A stretch of DNA of 64,000 bases from Arcobacter siniprincipis (lineage in GTDB: Bacteria > Campylobacterota > Campylobacteria > Campylobacterales > Arcobacteraceae): NCBI RefSeq assembly GCF_048571125.1, contig NZ_CP182343.1, forward strand, positions 806,001 through 870,000, read 5' to 3'. This document shows, one piece after another, positions 45,760-54,041 of this stretch. Below the pieces are notes generated by a model. That model searched no databases. It had not been told where the DNA came from and saw nothing but the letters and a program-made list of their open reading frames with translations. Position numbers and translations under genes: made by a program. Each line of letters opens with the position of its first letter. Position 1 is the stretch's first letter.

Positions 45760-47073
45760 TCATTTTAAAGTGCTTTTTAGCTCATCCTCACTTATTTTAT
45801 CTTTATCATATTTTACTATTAAAAGATTTTCTGTATCATTTACATACCATTCATCAATTATATCACTATTTTCAAAATTTGAAAACTTTGATTTGTCATA
45901 GTCATCTAAATTTAAATAAGCAGTTTGTTTTTTTAATGGATTTGGAAGTGTAAAAATCATAATTGCCCAAGCAATACAAATTGCTGCTATTGCTATTACT
46001 ATATCAAAAAGATTTACTTTTTCAAAAAATACTCCACCTAGCAATCCACCAATAAAAGTTCCAAAATAACCATAAGAGTTAAAGACTCCTAATACAAAAC
46101 CTCTTTGGTGAACTTTTGCATATTTTGAAGCAAGTGATTGCATAATTGGCTCATGTACATTAAATCCTATAAAAAATAGAACTACACCAATTGCAAAAAT
46201 AGTGGCACTAGATGATGTTCCAATTACTAGGTATGAAATAGCAAAGAAAATAATTCCAGCGATTAGCACTTCTTTATATTTTCCTTTTTTCTCAGCTAAT
46301 ATAGCAGCTGGTCCCATAGCAAGCACTCCAAATATTGTAGCTGGCATATATACTTTCCATAAATCTGACATTGACCATTCAAAATGTTTTATTAAAACCA
46401 TAGGAATAATCATAAAAGCAAAAGTCATAAAACCTTTTTGTAAAAAGTTTGTAAGGTTCATTTTTAATAAGTTTTTATTGAATAATACAGATGTAACAGC
46501 ACCTTTTTTATTATAAGTGTGAGTTATTTTTGGAGGATTTGGAACTGCTTTTATTAAAACAAAAATTGAAGCAAAGGCAATAACAGCAGTAATAATAAAT
46601 AAAGACTGAACTCCTAACCAAGAACCTAGTGTTGGTCCTAAAATCATAGCAAAAGCAAATGCCATAGCAATACTTCCACCCATTAAAGCCATCGCTTTAG
46701 GTCGTTGTTCTTCTTTTACTAAGTCACTTATAGTTGCAGTTACAACTGCTCCAATAGCTCCTGCACCTTGCATCAATCTTCCAAGTAATAAAGTCAAGAT
46801 ATCATTTGAAACAGAACAAATTATTGATCCTAAACCAAATAAAATAAGTCCTAGAATGATAGTTCCTTTTCTACCAAGTTTATCACTCATAATTCCAAAA
46901 GGAACTTGAAAAATCATTTGAGTTAGAGCGTATCCTCCAACTATAATTCCAACAATAGTAGTTGTTGCACCTTGTAAGTTCATTGCATATACAGAGATAA
47001 CTGGTAATACAATAAATAATCCGAAAAATCTTAGTGAAATAATAACACTTAATGGCATAATAGATTTAATCAT
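45760..47073 (-). CDS. MFS transporter, YajR-like with C-terminal domain
   Basis: A 437-residue major facilitator with 12 TM helices and the loop 2-3 motif GIMSDKLGRKGT. The last 50 residues after TM12 (EWYVNDTENLLIVKYDK and onward) look like a small beta-alpha-beta domain as in E. coli YajR (YAM domain). The substrate is unknown. It lies one base before lapG and may be co-transcribed with the lapGD genes, which makes a functional link possible but unproven. Confidence 0.85.
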   Translation of the reverse strand: MIKSIMPLSVIISLRFFGLFIVLPVISVYAMNLQGATTTIVGIIVGGYALTQMIFQVPFGIMSDKLGRKGTIILGLILFGLGSIICSVSNDILTLLLGRLMQGAGAIGAVVTATISDLVKEEQRPKAMALMGGSIAMAFAFAMILGPTLGSWLGVQSLFIITAVIAFASIFVLIKAVPNPPKITHTYNKKGAVTSVLFNKNLLKMNLTNFLQKGFMTFAFMIIPMVLIKHFEWSMSDLWKVYMPATIFGVLAMGPAAILAEKKGKYKEVLIAGIIFFAISYLVIGTSSSATIFAIGVVLFFIGFNVHEPIMQSLASKYAKVHQRGFVLGVFNSYGYFGTFIGGLLGGVFFEKVNLFDIVIAIAAICIAWAIMIFTLPNPLKKQTAYLNLDDYDKSKFSNFENSDIIDEWYVNDTENLLIVKYDKDKISEDELKSTLK

Positions 47074-47149
47074 TTATAATCCTGAAGTTTGATAAAATAA
47101 GAAAAAATTATATACTAAATATATTAATATAACATAAATAAGGAAAGCA

Positions 47150-47740
47150 ATGAAAATAGTTTTAGCTACATCAAACAAAGGAAAAATAGGGGAGTTCAAA
47201 AAGCTTCTACCAAATGAAGAGGTATATACTTTCAAAGAGCTAATTGGAGATATGAAAATAATTGAGGATGCCAATAGTTTTAAAGGCAATGCAATAATAA
47301 AAGCAAAAGCAATATATGATAAATTAAATAGTGAAGAATACATTGTAATATCAGATGATAGTGGAATCACAGTTCCTGCAATTAATAATGAACCTGGAAT
47401 TTATTCAGCTCGTTACGCAGGTGAGGGTGCTAGTGATAAAGAAAATAATGCAAAATTAATCTCAAAATTAGAAGAAAAGAACTTGCAAATAACGCCAGCT
47501 CATTATACAGCTTGTATATGTATTATTTATAAAGGTGAAGTTTCAACTGTACATGGTTGGATGTATGGTAATGTGATTCCAAAAGAGATAGGGACTGAAG
47601 GCTTTGGATATGATCCTATGTTTATTCCAAAAGGTTATGATAAAACTTTAGGTGAATTAATGCATGAAGCAAAAAATAAATTTTCACATAGAAGTAAGGC
47701 TTTAAAATTAGCAAAAAAAGTTTTAGAAGTTATTTTATAA
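47150..47740 (+). CDS. rdgB: Non-canonical purine NTP pyrophosphatase (RdgB/HAM1)
   Basis: A 196-residue house-cleaning enzyme that hydrolyses dITP, XTP and ITP. The N-terminal VLATSNKGKIGEFKKLL, DDSGITVPAINNEPGIYSAR and GFGYDPMFIP are family hallmarks, with SHRSKAL at the C-terminus. It is divergent from the MFS gene, and its terminator hairpin includes its stop codon. Confidence 0.95.
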   Translation: MKIVLATSNKGKIGEFKKLLPNEEVYTFKELIGDMKIIEDANSFKGNAIIKAKAIYDKLNSEEYIVISDDSGITVPAINNEPGIYSARYAGEGASDKENNAKLISKLEEKNLQITPAHYTACICIIYKGEVSTVHGWMYGNVIPKEIGTEGFGYDPMFIPKGYDKTLGELMHEAKNKFSHRSKALKLAKKVLEVIL

Positions 47741-47747
47741 CTTTTTT
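47727..47747 (+). terminator. Intrinsic terminator of rdgB
   Basis: A 7-bp stem AAGTTAT/ATAACTT with a TTT loop, then a run of T to 47747. The rdgB stop (47738-47740) and the opposing pseudopilin stop (47735-47737) both lie in or next to the hairpin. Confidence 0.65.
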
Positions 47748-48097
47748 ATTAGTTGTTTATGTAGATTTATTTCATTGTTTAATGTTTTTGCATTTACAAA
47801 AATATCAATAGTAACATTTTGCGGAAGAGCTTCTAAGCACCCTTTTTCAAATGTTACAATTGCATTTAACTTATAAATATCATCATTAAAAGATAACTTC
47901 TCGATGTAATTAGATTTTAAATCTAGAGTATTTATATAATCTTTGAAAAAATCCATATGTAGTTTTGCTTGAGTTTGTAAATATGAATTTGTTAGATTTG
48001 AAATAGATAATGATTTTGTTTGAAGAATAAGTACAGTAAAAAATGAAAATATTGATATCAAAATTAAAGTAATAAGCAAAGAAAAAGAGTTTTTCAT
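47735..48097 (-). CDS. Pseudopilin-like protein lacking Glu5 (GspK-like N-terminus)
   Basis: A 120-residue protein with a hydrophobic N-terminal helix after a short basic leader (MKNSFSLLITLILISIF). Counting from the putative mature Phe, position 5 is Ile rather than Glu, as in the GspK-type minor pseudopilin. The ATG at 48097 overlaps the previous stop (ATGA) and is chosen over an upstream TTG. No other domain is recognised. It is the last of three pilin-like genes behind proC. Confidence 0.7.
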   Translation of the reverse strand: MKNSFSLLITLILISIFSFFTVLILQTKSLSISNLTNSYLQTQAKLHMDFFKDYINTLDLKSNYIEKLSFNDDIYKLNAIVTFEKGCLEALPQNVTIDIFVNAKTLNNEINLHKQLIKKL

Positions 48098-48444
48098 TTT
48101 ATAATAACCACTTCTTGACAAAGTCTATTTTCTATACAGATATTTATTGAGGCATATTTATTATTTACTGTTAGGTTATACTTATTTACATCTTTTAAAA
48201 GTAAAGAGTTTTCATAATAGAGATTTTTATTTTTGTATGTTAATTTATCAAAACCTAAATTTTTCTCTAAAAAAAGTTTGAAATTTAAAAGTTCAAGTTT
48301 CGTTTTTTCTTCTTGAAAAGTTTGTTCATTTTTTACAAAAATTTCTTTATAAAAATAGATTGAATAAATAGAAATAAGTGAAACTATAAAAATACAAACA
48401 ATAAGTTCTATTAAAGAAAATGCTTTTTTATTTGATAAGTTCAT
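48094..48444 (-). CDS. Prepilin-type N-terminal methylation protein (pseudopilin)
   Basis: A 116-residue protein with a class III prepilin signal: NKKA then FSLIELIVCIFIVSLIS, with Glu5 and a hydrophobic helix of about 20 residues. Ala is at the -1 cleavage position. The C-terminal part has two Cys (INICIENRLCQE), which may form a disulphide. It probably belongs to a type II secretion or type IV pilus minor pilin set; the main machinery is not in the window. It overlaps both neighbours. Confidence 0.8.
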   Translation of the reverse strand: MNLSNKKAFSLIELIVCIFIVSLISIYSIYFYKEIFVKNEQTFQEEKTKLELLNFKLFLEKNLGFDKLTYKNKNLYYENSLLLKDVNKYNLTVNNKYASINICIENRLCQEVVIIK

Positions 48445-48721
48445 ATTTGTATAACTTTATTTCATCACTATTTGTAGTAATCTTTTTCACTAGTAATTCT
48501 TTTCCTACACCATTTTCTAAAATAGTAATCTCTTCTTGAGAACTTTGCATATTTGAATAATCTGACTTTTTAAGTTTATTTGAGAGTGTATTTAATTTTT
48601 GGAATTTTTTATTTGTATTATTATCGTAACTTAATTTAAAAAATATAGCTACGATAATAGATACAACTATTAAAGAAACAATCGTTTCTAAAAAGATAAA
48701 ACTATTTTTTTGAGATTTCAA
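48428..48721 (-). CDS. Pseudopilin-like protein
   Basis: A 97-residue protein with a pilin-like N-terminus: KNS then FIFLETIVSLIVVSIIVAIFF, Glu at position 5 of the putative mature form, and Ser at -1 instead of Gly or Ala. It starts inside the end of proC (20-base overlap) and its end overlaps the next pilin-like gene by 17 bases. No other domain is visible. Confidence 0.72.
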   Translation of the reverse strand: MKSQKNSFIFLETIVSLIVVSIIVAIFFKLSYDNNTNKKFQKLNTLSNKLKKSDYSNMQSSQEEITILENGVGKELLVKKITTNSDEIKLYKYELIK

Positions 48722-49466
48722 CGGCTTTTTCGTGAGCTGCTTGGATTGCTTTAATCATAGCATCTCTTACACCTTTTTCTTCTAAGGATGCAACTCCTGC
48801 GATTGTTGTTCCCCCAGGACTTGTAACTGAGTCTTTTAAAACAGCAGGATGGTTTTTTTCTAATAATCCAGCAACTCCTTCAAAAAGGCCTTGTACTAAA
48901 TAAGTGCTAAATTCTCGCTCTAATCCTGCTTTTACAGCACCATCTGCAATACCTTCTGCAACTAAAGCCAAAAATGCAGGACCACTTCCCGCAACTGCTG
49001 TTGCAATGTCAAGTTGTGCTTCTGTATTTACCCATAAAGTTTTACCAATTGAATTAAATAGTTCAAGTGCTATATTTTTTGCTTCTCTATCACCTGTGAT
49101 TGTAGTCATAGATTTTCTAATTGAAGCTGCAACATTTGGCATAACTCTAATATATGTTTTTGATAATATATGTTTTTTTAGACTTTCAATTTTTGTACCG
49201 GCTAAAATTGATATAAATAAGTTTGCTTTTCCTTCAAGTCTTACTGCTACACTTTGTAAGGCGTAAGGCTTAACACAAAAAATTATATTTTTATTTGTAA
49301 TATCTTCAATATCATCTAAAACTTTTACTTCAACTTCTGGTATTAATTCTTTTAATTTCTCTAATTTAACTTGGTCTCTTCCCAAAATTTCGACTTCATG
49401 ACTTTCTATTAAACCTTTTGCTAAGGCTCTTGCCATCATTCCATTACCTATTAATGTGATTTTCAT
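48702..49466 (-). CDS. proC: Pyrroline-5-carboxylate reductase
   Basis: A 254-residue NAD(P)-dependent enzyme for the last step of proline synthesis. The N-terminal Rossmann motif is IGNGMMARALAKGL (residues 5-18), FCVKPYAL follows, RVMPNVAA is near 112-119, and GSGPAFL plus TSPGGTTIAGV are the C-terminal family hallmarks. The length is slightly short but complete. It heads an operon with three pseudopilin-like genes overlapping its end. Confidence 0.95.
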   Translation of the reverse strand: MKITLIGNGMMARALAKGLIESHEVEILGRDQVKLEKLKELIPEVEVKVLDDIEDITNKNIIFCVKPYALQSVAVRLEGKANLFISILAGTKIESLKKHILSKTYIRVMPNVAASIRKSMTTITGDREAKNIALELFNSIGKTLWVNTEAQLDIATAVAGSGPAFLALVAEGIADGAVKAGLEREFSTYLVQGLFEGVAGLLEKNHPAVLKDSVTSPGGTTIAGVASLEEKGVRDAMIKAIQAAHEKAVEISKK

Positions 49467-49557
49467 ATTTTACCTTAATATTGTTTTTTAGATTATATCA
49501 AATATTTCCTAAGCTTGGATTAGTTAAAATACTTCTTTTTACAAAAGGATAGTAATA

Positions 49558-50226
49558 ATGATTGGTTTAAGCACAATAGCAAAGAAGAGTTTGAGTTTGG
49601 TAATAATTGCAGGGTTTGCAATGACTCTTATATCTTGTTCATCAAAAAAAGGACCTAAAGAGTATGGTCAGCCTGCTATTTATTGGTATAATAAAATAAC
49701 TGATGACATAGCAACTAGTGATTTAGAAGGTGCAGATGATGCTTATATTTCTTTAGAGAGTGAACATAAAAACTCACCTTTATTAGCAACAGCATTAGAA
49801 ATTTTGGTTAATGCACACATTGAAGAAGAAGAGTATGCCTTAGCAAATTTTTATATTGATGAATATACTAAAAGATTTGGGGTGAGTAAAAGTATTGATT
49901 ATTTTAGATACTTAAAAATTAAAGCAAACTTTTTATCTTTTTCTTCTGAGTTTAGAGAACAAAATTTGATTACAGAAACACAAAAAGAGATAAATGAGTT
50001 TATTATCAAGTTCCCAAATTCTCCTTATATGCCTCTAGTAGGAACAATAAATGCAAGATTAGCTATGGCAAAAGCTTCTTTTGATAAAGAGATTGCAGAT
50101 TTATACACAAGAATTGATAAACCAAAAGCTGCAAAATTTTATGAAGAAAAAGTAAGTAAAAATTGGGTTGACCCCAAAGAGATAAAAGAAGTAAATGTTC
50201 CATGGTATAGAGCAATCTTCGAATAA
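49558..50226 (+). CDS. bamD: Outer membrane assembly lipoprotein BamD
   Basis: A 222-residue lipoprotein with lipobox LISC (Cys27) and TPR-like helices (YWYNKITDDIATSDLEGA, ALEILVNAHIEEEEYALA). It is a core part of the BAM complex that inserts outer-membrane beta-barrel proteins. The size and the tryptic-like TPR pattern match the Campylobacterota BamD (ComL). lon follows 28 bases later, so they may share a transcript. Confidence 0.88.
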   Translation: MIGLSTIAKKSLSLVIIAGFAMTLISCSSKKGPKEYGQPAIYWYNKITDDIATSDLEGADDAYISLESEHKNSPLLATALEILVNAHIEEEEYALANFYIDEYTKRFGVSKSIDYFRYLKIKANFLSFSSEFREQNLITETQKEINEFIIKFPNSPYMPLVGTINARLAMAKASFDKEIADLYTRIDKPKAAKFYEEKVSKNWVDPKEIKEVNVPWYRAIFE

Positions 50227-50254
50227 TACAAATATATTTTAGGAGTTAATTTTA

Positions 50255-52672
50255 ATGGATTTAACTAATTATGATGAATTTCCACAGGAATTACCATTAA
50301 TTATTGAAGATGAGGTATTTTTATACCCATTTATGATTGCACCACTTTTTTTAAACAATAAGACTAATATAAGTGCAGTTGAAAAAGCAATAAATGAAAA
50401 TAAGCTAGTAATAGTTGCTGTTAGTAAAGATGGGCAAGAGAGCCAAGAAAGAACTGATGGTCAATTTTATGATGTTGGTGTAATAGGTAACATTATGAGA
50501 AAAGTATCTTTACCCGATGGTAAAATAAAAGTACTTTTTCAAGGTTTAGCAAAAGGGCGAATTAGTCAATTTAAACTTGATAACCCAGATGTTTGCCAAG
50601 TAGAATTAATACAAACAAAACCATATTCACTAGAAAGTGTTACTTCTATTTTAAATATTCTTAGAGAAAATGTAGGAAAATTATCAAAAATCAATACAAA
50701 ATTTCCAGTTGATTTGATAAAAACAATAGATGAAAATAATGATGCAGTTAGAATTGCAGATTTAATATCTTCTGTTTTAAAGGTGACTAAATCACAAGCT
50801 TATAAATTATTTTCTCAAACAGATATTGAAGCTAGATTAGTTTCAATTATAGAAATAATACAAAAAGAGATAGAAAATTTTAAAATTCAAAAAGATATTA
50901 CTCAAAAAGTAAATTCTAAAATTGAAAAAACACACAAAGATTATTTCTTAAAAGAACAAATAAAAGCAATACAACAAGAACTTGGAACTGGAAATAAAAA
51001 AGATGAAGAGGTAAAATCATATTCTAAAAGGCTAAAAAAACTTAAGCCTTTTATGGGGAAAGATGCTTTTAAAGAGACAAAAAAACAAATTGAAAAGCTT
51101 TCTCGTATGCATCAAGATTCACCTGATGCTTCACTTTTACAAACATATGTGGAACAAGTTTTAGATATACCATTTGGACAATACTCTGATGAAAAGATAT
51201 CTGTAGATGCAGTCGAAAAACAATTAAATAAAGATCACTATTCCCTAGAAAAAGCAAAAGAGAGAATCTCTGAATATTTTGCAGTAAAACAACTTTTAGA
51301 ACAAAGGGGAGTTGAAAATGCCAAATCAAGAGGAACTGTACTTTGTTTTGTTGGACCTCCAGGTGTTGGTAAAACTTCTTTAGCAAACTCTATATCAAAG
51401 GCACTAAAAAGACCACTTGTAAGAGTTGCTTTAGGTGGGATGGAAGATGTTAATGAATTAAGAGGTCATAGAAGAACTTATGTTGGAGCGATGCCAGGAA
51501 GACTTGTAAAAGGTTTGGTTGATGCTAAAAAAATGAATCCAGTAATGGTTCTTGATGAAATAGATAAATTAGGAGCAAATAACAGAGGTGATCCAACAGC
51601 TGTTATGCTTGAAGTTTTAGATCCTGAACAAAATAATGAATTTAGAGATTTATATTTAAATTTTGCAATAGATTTATCACAAGTGATTTTTGTATCAACT
51701 GCAAATGATGCTAGAAGAATACCAGCAGCACTTAGAGATAGAATGGAATTTATTGAAATATCTTCATATACTCCAAATGAAAAGTATCATATCGCAAAAG
51801 ATTATTTGATACCTCAAGAGTTAGAAAAACATGGACTGAAAAAAACTGAAATAAGTATGAGTCAAACAACAATTGAAACAATTATTTCAAAATATACAAG
51901 AGAAGCAGGGGTTAGAAATCTTAGACGAGTTTTTTCTAAACTATTTAGAAAAGCTGCAAAGAAAATATTATCAAAAGATGAATCGAAAGTTTTAATCAAT
52001 ACTAAGAATATAAAAGAGTTCTTAGATAATCCTATTTTTGAAATAGACCCAGCAGATAAAAAAAATATGGTTGGTGTTGCTAATGGCTTAGCTTGGACAG
52101 CTGTTGGTGGAGATGTATTAAAAATCGAAGCTATAAAACTAAAAGGAAAAGGTAGCTTAGTTGTTACAGGGAATCTAGGTGATGTAATGAAAGAGTCATC
52201 AAGAATTTCATATTCAGTTGTAAAAGTTTTAATTGATGAAGGCAAAGTAAAAATTGATCAAAACCTTATTCCTAAGTCTTTAAAAGAAAAAGATGAAAAT
52301 GTAGTTTTAGAATCAAGTGAAGTTTACAAAAGATATGATATTCACTTACATATTCCTGAAGGTGCAACTCCAAAAGATGGACCAAGTGCTGGTATTACAA
52401 TGGCTTTAACTATTGCTTCTATTTTAAGTAATAAAGAAATCAAGTCTGATATTTGTATGACTGGAGAGTTAACGCTTACAGGAAAAGTTTTACCTATAGG
52501 TGGATTAAAAGAAAAACTGATTGCTGCATTTAAAGCAAAAATGAAAAAAGCTTTAATTCCTAGAAAAAATTATGAAAGAGATTTAGAAGAGATTCCACAA
52601 GAAGTTAAAAATGCTTTAGAAATAAAACCAGTAGACAAGATTGAAGATGTACTAAAAGAGGGTTTAATTTAA
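50255..52672 (+). CDS. lon: ATP-dependent protease Lon
   Basis: An 805-residue AAA+ protease. The N-terminal LON domain is at residues 1-200, a coiled region leads to Walker A GPPGVGKT (367-374), Walker B is VMVLDEIDK, and the C-terminal protease domain has Ser711 in DGPSAGITMA with the paired lysine in GGLKEK about 41-43 residues later. It degrades damaged and regulatory proteins. GGAG lies before the ATG. A small unknown gene and a rhomboid gene follow without a gap. Confidence 0.97.
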   Translation: MDLTNYDEFPQELPLIIEDEVFLYPFMIAPLFLNNKTNISAVEKAINENKLVIVAVSKDGQESQERTDGQFYDVGVIGNIMRKVSLPDGKIKVLFQGLAKGRISQFKLDNPDVCQVELIQTKPYSLESVTSILNILRENVGKLSKINTKFPVDLIKTIDENNDAVRIADLISSVLKVTKSQAYKLFSQTDIEARLVSIIEIIQKEIENFKIQKDITQKVNSKIEKTHKDYFLKEQIKAIQQELGTGNKKDEEVKSYSKRLKKLKPFMGKDAFKETKKQIEKLSRMHQDSPDASLLQTYVEQVLDIPFGQYSDEKISVDAVEKQLNKDHYSLEKAKERISEYFAVKQLLEQRGVENAKSRGTVLCFVGPPGVGKTSLANSISKALKRPLVRVALGGMEDVNELRGHRRTYVGAMPGRLVKGLVDAKKMNPVMVLDEIDKLGANNRGDPTAVMLEVLDPEQNNEFRDLYLNFAIDLSQVIFVSTANDARRIPAALRDRMEFIEISSYTPNEKYHIAKDYLIPQELEKHGLKKTEISMSQTTIETIISKYTREAGVRNLRRVFSKLFRKAAKKILSKDESKVLINTKNIKEFLDNPIFEIDPADKKNMVGVANGLAWTAVGGDVLKIEAIKLKGKGSLVVTGNLGDVMKESSRISYSVVKVLIDEGKVKIDQNLIPKSLKEKDENVVLESSEVYKRYDIHLHIPEGATPKDGPSAGITMALTIASILSNKEIKSDICMTGELTLTGKVLPIGGLKEKLIAAFKAKMKKALIPRKNYERDLEEIPQEVKNALEIKPVDKIEDVLKEGLI

Positions 52673-52676
52673 TTTT

Positions 52677-53258
52677 ATGAGCGCAAGCCAAAAAAGAGCA
52701 AGTCAAATAGTAAATAACTTTTTTACTTTGGCTTCTATTATTATGATTTCTGTAGTAATAACTCTTTATTCTAAATATGGACCAAAAGTGAAAAAAGAAG
52801 TTAGGGTGAACTCTAATTTAGAGTGTCAAAAACAAACTTTCACTTTTGATTCTATCACAAGACCTGAACTCTTAAAAGATGCAAGTTATTTTTTTAAAAA
52901 TGGTTTGTATGTTTTAAGTGGAGGTTTTACAAAACCTCGATTTGGGAAATTTTATTTAAAAGATAAAATTTCTGTAGATGAAGCAGATAGTTTTTTTAGA
53001 AGTTCAATTGCTTTTGCTCAAAGAGAAAATCCAGTAAAATACTTAAAAATAAAATATGAAATCATAGAAAACGATAAAAATGACCCTAGAAAAAAAGATG
53101 AAAAAAGTAAATCTTTTGCTGGGACTATATTAAGCTCTTTTAGAATAAATGGAAAAGAAGTCTTTATGATGGAAACAAACTTTTTACATTATGATAAAAA
53201 TGAGATTAAAAATAGAATAGAATGTACAATAAAGGCTTTTAAACACAATGCAAAATGA
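52677..53258 (+). CDS. Membrane-anchored protein of unknown function
   Basis: A 193-residue protein with one N-terminal TM helix (about residues 16-36) and a soluble part likely in the periplasm. No domain is recognised. Two Cys are present (about residues 49 and 184). It starts 4 bases after lon and overlaps the rhomboid gene by 11 bases, so the three genes form a tight unit. A role beside membrane proteolysis is possible from the context only. Confidence 0.75.
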   Translation: MSASQKRASQIVNNFFTLASIIMISVVITLYSKYGPKVKKEVRVNSNLECQKQTFTFDSITRPELLKDASYFFKNGLYVLSGGFTKPRFGKFYLKDKISVDEADSFFRSSIAFAQRENPVKYLKIKYEIIENDKNDPRKKDEKSKSFAGTILSSFRINGKEVFMMETNFLHYDKNEIKNRIECTIKAFKHNAK

Positions 53259-53775
53259 AAAACTAATAACTGTCACAAATATAATTATTTTTATAACTGT
53301 TGTAATGTACCTAATTCAAATAAATATGAATAATGGTTCTTTATATTTAGGACTAAATATGTTCTTTCTTGAGGGACTTTGGTATCAACCTTTATCTACA
53401 ATGTTTGCTCATGGTGGAGTAGGTCATATCTTGATGAATATGTTTATACTTTTTCAATTTGGAAATATGATAGAAAAATATAGAGGTGTAAAAGCCTTAT
53501 TAGTTCTTTATTTCATTGGGGGAATAATAACTTCATTATTAAGTTTTTATTTTATGCAAGCAATTGGTATGAATAATAATTTAGTAGGTGCATCAGGGGC
53601 AATTTGTGTGCTTTTAGGTTATATTGCACTAATTGATACTTATCAAAGAAAAGGTATCATTACTTGGATTTTAATTATCTCTGTTGCACCTGTTTTAATA
53701 GGTCTTCCAGTAGCTTGGTATGCTCATCTTATTGGTTTGGCTGTTGGTTTTGTTATGGGTAAATTTTTTAAATAA
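53248..53775 (+). CDS. Rhomboid family intramembrane serine protease
   Basis: A 175-residue protein with six TM helices. The catalytic dyad is Ser116 in GASGA and His160 in WYAHLIG, and AHGGVGHILMNM supplies the oxyanion-supporting His and Asn. It is a minimal six-helix GlpG-type core with no extra domains. It cleaves substrates within membranes; the substrate is unknown. It overlaps the unknown gene downstream of lon. Confidence 0.9.
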   Translation: MQNEKLITVTNIIIFITVVMYLIQINMNNGSLYLGLNMFFLEGLWYQPLSTMFAHGGVGHILMNMFILFQFGNMIEKYRGVKALLVLYFIGGIITSLLSFYFMQAIGMNNNLVGASGAICVLLGYIALIDTYQRKGIITWILIISVAPVLIGLPVAWYAHLIGLAVGFVMGKFFK

Positions 53776-53776
53776 A

Positions 53777-53935
53777 TTAATTTACAAAATAAGTAACTAT
53801 ACTCATAACAGCTATTACGAAAAAAATTCCAATAAAAATCTCTTTTAATTTAATAGTAGGGTTTAAAATCCCACAATAGGGACATTGTCTTAGCTTTGGT
53901 TCTATTTGGCTTTTACAGTTTCTACAAGGTTCTAT
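53777..53935 (-). CDS. Small zinc-ribbon membrane protein, apparent AUA start
   Basis: A 52-residue frame with CxxC (CRNC, residues 4-7) and CPYCG (18-22) forming a zinc ribbon, then one TM helix (about 33-50). An in-frame TAA lies just upstream and no ATG, GTG or TTG precedes the ribbon. The only codon suitably placed is ATA (53935-53933), six bases after AAAGGA (53947-53942). The intact Cys motifs and helix argue for a functional gene. It is convergent with the rhomboid gene. The start is inferred. Confidence 0.6.
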   Translation of the reverse strand: MEPCRNCKSQIEPKLRQCPYCGILNPTIKLKEIFIGIFFVIAVMSIVTYFVN

Positions 53936-54029
53936 TTTTTATCCTTTAAAATTGAAAATATACAGCAATATTTTTTTAAAGTCAAATATTACATTATGCC
54001 ATTTTATATCAAATTGTAATAAAATATTG

Positions 54030-54035
54030 TATAAT
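54030..54035 (+). promoter_or_regulatory. -10 element (TATAAT) directly upstream of the Y-family polymerase start
   Basis: A TATAAT ends 6 bases before the ATG at 54042. Initiation at the usual distance would place the transcript start at or next to the ATG, and no Shine-Dalgarno is visible. This suggests a leaderless mRNA. Confidence 0.45.
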
Positions 54036-54041
54036 AGCTTT

